Assembly: GCA_031394735.1 (NCBI GenBank)
Contig: JANMXI010000204.1
Location: 1-5,539, forward strand
Source: TMP-86 sp031394735
GTDB taxonomy: Bacteria > Pseudomonadota > Gammaproteobacteria > Steroidobacterales > Steroidobacteraceae
Direction: 5' to 3'
DNA length: 5,539 bases
Positions 5,401-5,539 of this stretch are shown in pieces (within the stretch, counting starts at the first letter, position 1; each line of letters starts with the position of its first letter). The notes beneath the pieces were generated by a model. That model was not told where the DNA came from. It worked only from the letters and a program-made list of their open reading frames with translations, and searched no databases. The position numbers were made by a program, and so were the translations under genes.

Positions 5401-5539
5401 ATGCGTAAAGTGGAATATCCCACCCTTGGAGGATTGTTGACTGCGGTGCGCCACTGCCGGGCTTGCGCGCCGCATTTGCCGCTTGGCCCGCGTCCGGTGC
5501 TGCAAGCCGGCGGTGCGGCGCGCATACTCATCGTCGGTC
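5401..5539 (+). CDS. Uracil-DNA glycosylase superfamily protein (3' partial)
   Basis: Start of a gene cut by the window end; 46 codons are visible. The reading LLTAVRHCRACAPHLPLGPR followed by PVLQAGGAARILIVG matches the N-terminus of the COG1573-type uracil-DNA-glycosylase superfamily, in which a CxxC-like RxCRxC segment, an LPLGPRPV stretch and an ILI(V/I)GQAPG motif occur in this order. The catalytic-loop motif would start just past the last base. ATG 5401 follows TGAGGTG (5384-5390), which overlaps the stop of the YeaO-type gene, with 10 bases of spacing; the overlap and the 14-base gap suggest coupling. Such enzymes excise uracil or related damaged bases, though some members have other or unknown activity. 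Which subfamily it is cannot be decided from the fragment. Confidence 0.85.
   Translation, partial: MRKVEYPTLGGLLTAVRHCRACAPHLPLGPRPVLQAGGAARILIVG

Overview
The window looks like a stretch of proteobacterial chromosome, most likely betaproteobacterial (Burkholderiales-like). This rests on moderately high GC, a TctD/TctE-type two-component pair, an outer-membrane-barrel-like gene and a Tn4651-type (Tn3 superfamily) transposon remnant. The taxonomic call is inference from gene content only.

Region 1 (1-1945): the 3' part of an OmpR-family response regulator gene overlaps a complete sensor histidine kinase gene by 8 bases. The two form a translationally coupled two-component system on the + strand.

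Region 2 (2040-2746): a gene for a secreted, probably outer-membrane beta-barrel protein has been broken twice. A 248-bp non-coding element (2187-2434) with perfect 18-bp terminal inverted repeats and a 5-bp ATTAT target duplication sits in codon space after residue 49. Removing it together with one ATTAT copy restores one continuous reading frame, so this is a nearly scarless MITE-like insertion. The 3' end of the same gene is cut off at about 2747 by the terminal repeat of a Tn3-family transposon.

Region 3 (2747 to about 4069): remains of a Tn4651-like transposon. It holds the C-terminal quarter of tnpA (minus strand) fused head-to-head to an almost complete tnpC-like gene (plus strand). 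The arrangement suggests an internal deletion that removed most of tnpA and the region between the two genes. A possible decayed second terminus lies near 4030-4069.

Region 4 (4153-5539): a tight + strand gene cluster of a DUF488 protein, a DUF2945 (Tudor-like) small protein, a second DUF488 protein of the YeaO type, and the start of a uracil-DNA-glycosylase-superfamily gene cut by the window end. Gaps of 13, 33 and 14 bases and good ribosome binding sites suggest an operon, perhaps linked to DNA damage or stress. The two DUF488 proteins belong to different subgroups.

The most notable signals are the MITE-like insertion with its provable in-frame excision, the doubly disrupted barrel gene next to a possibly target-less two-component system, the tnpA/tnpC deletion fusion, and the DUF488-DUF2945-YeaO-UDG cluster.
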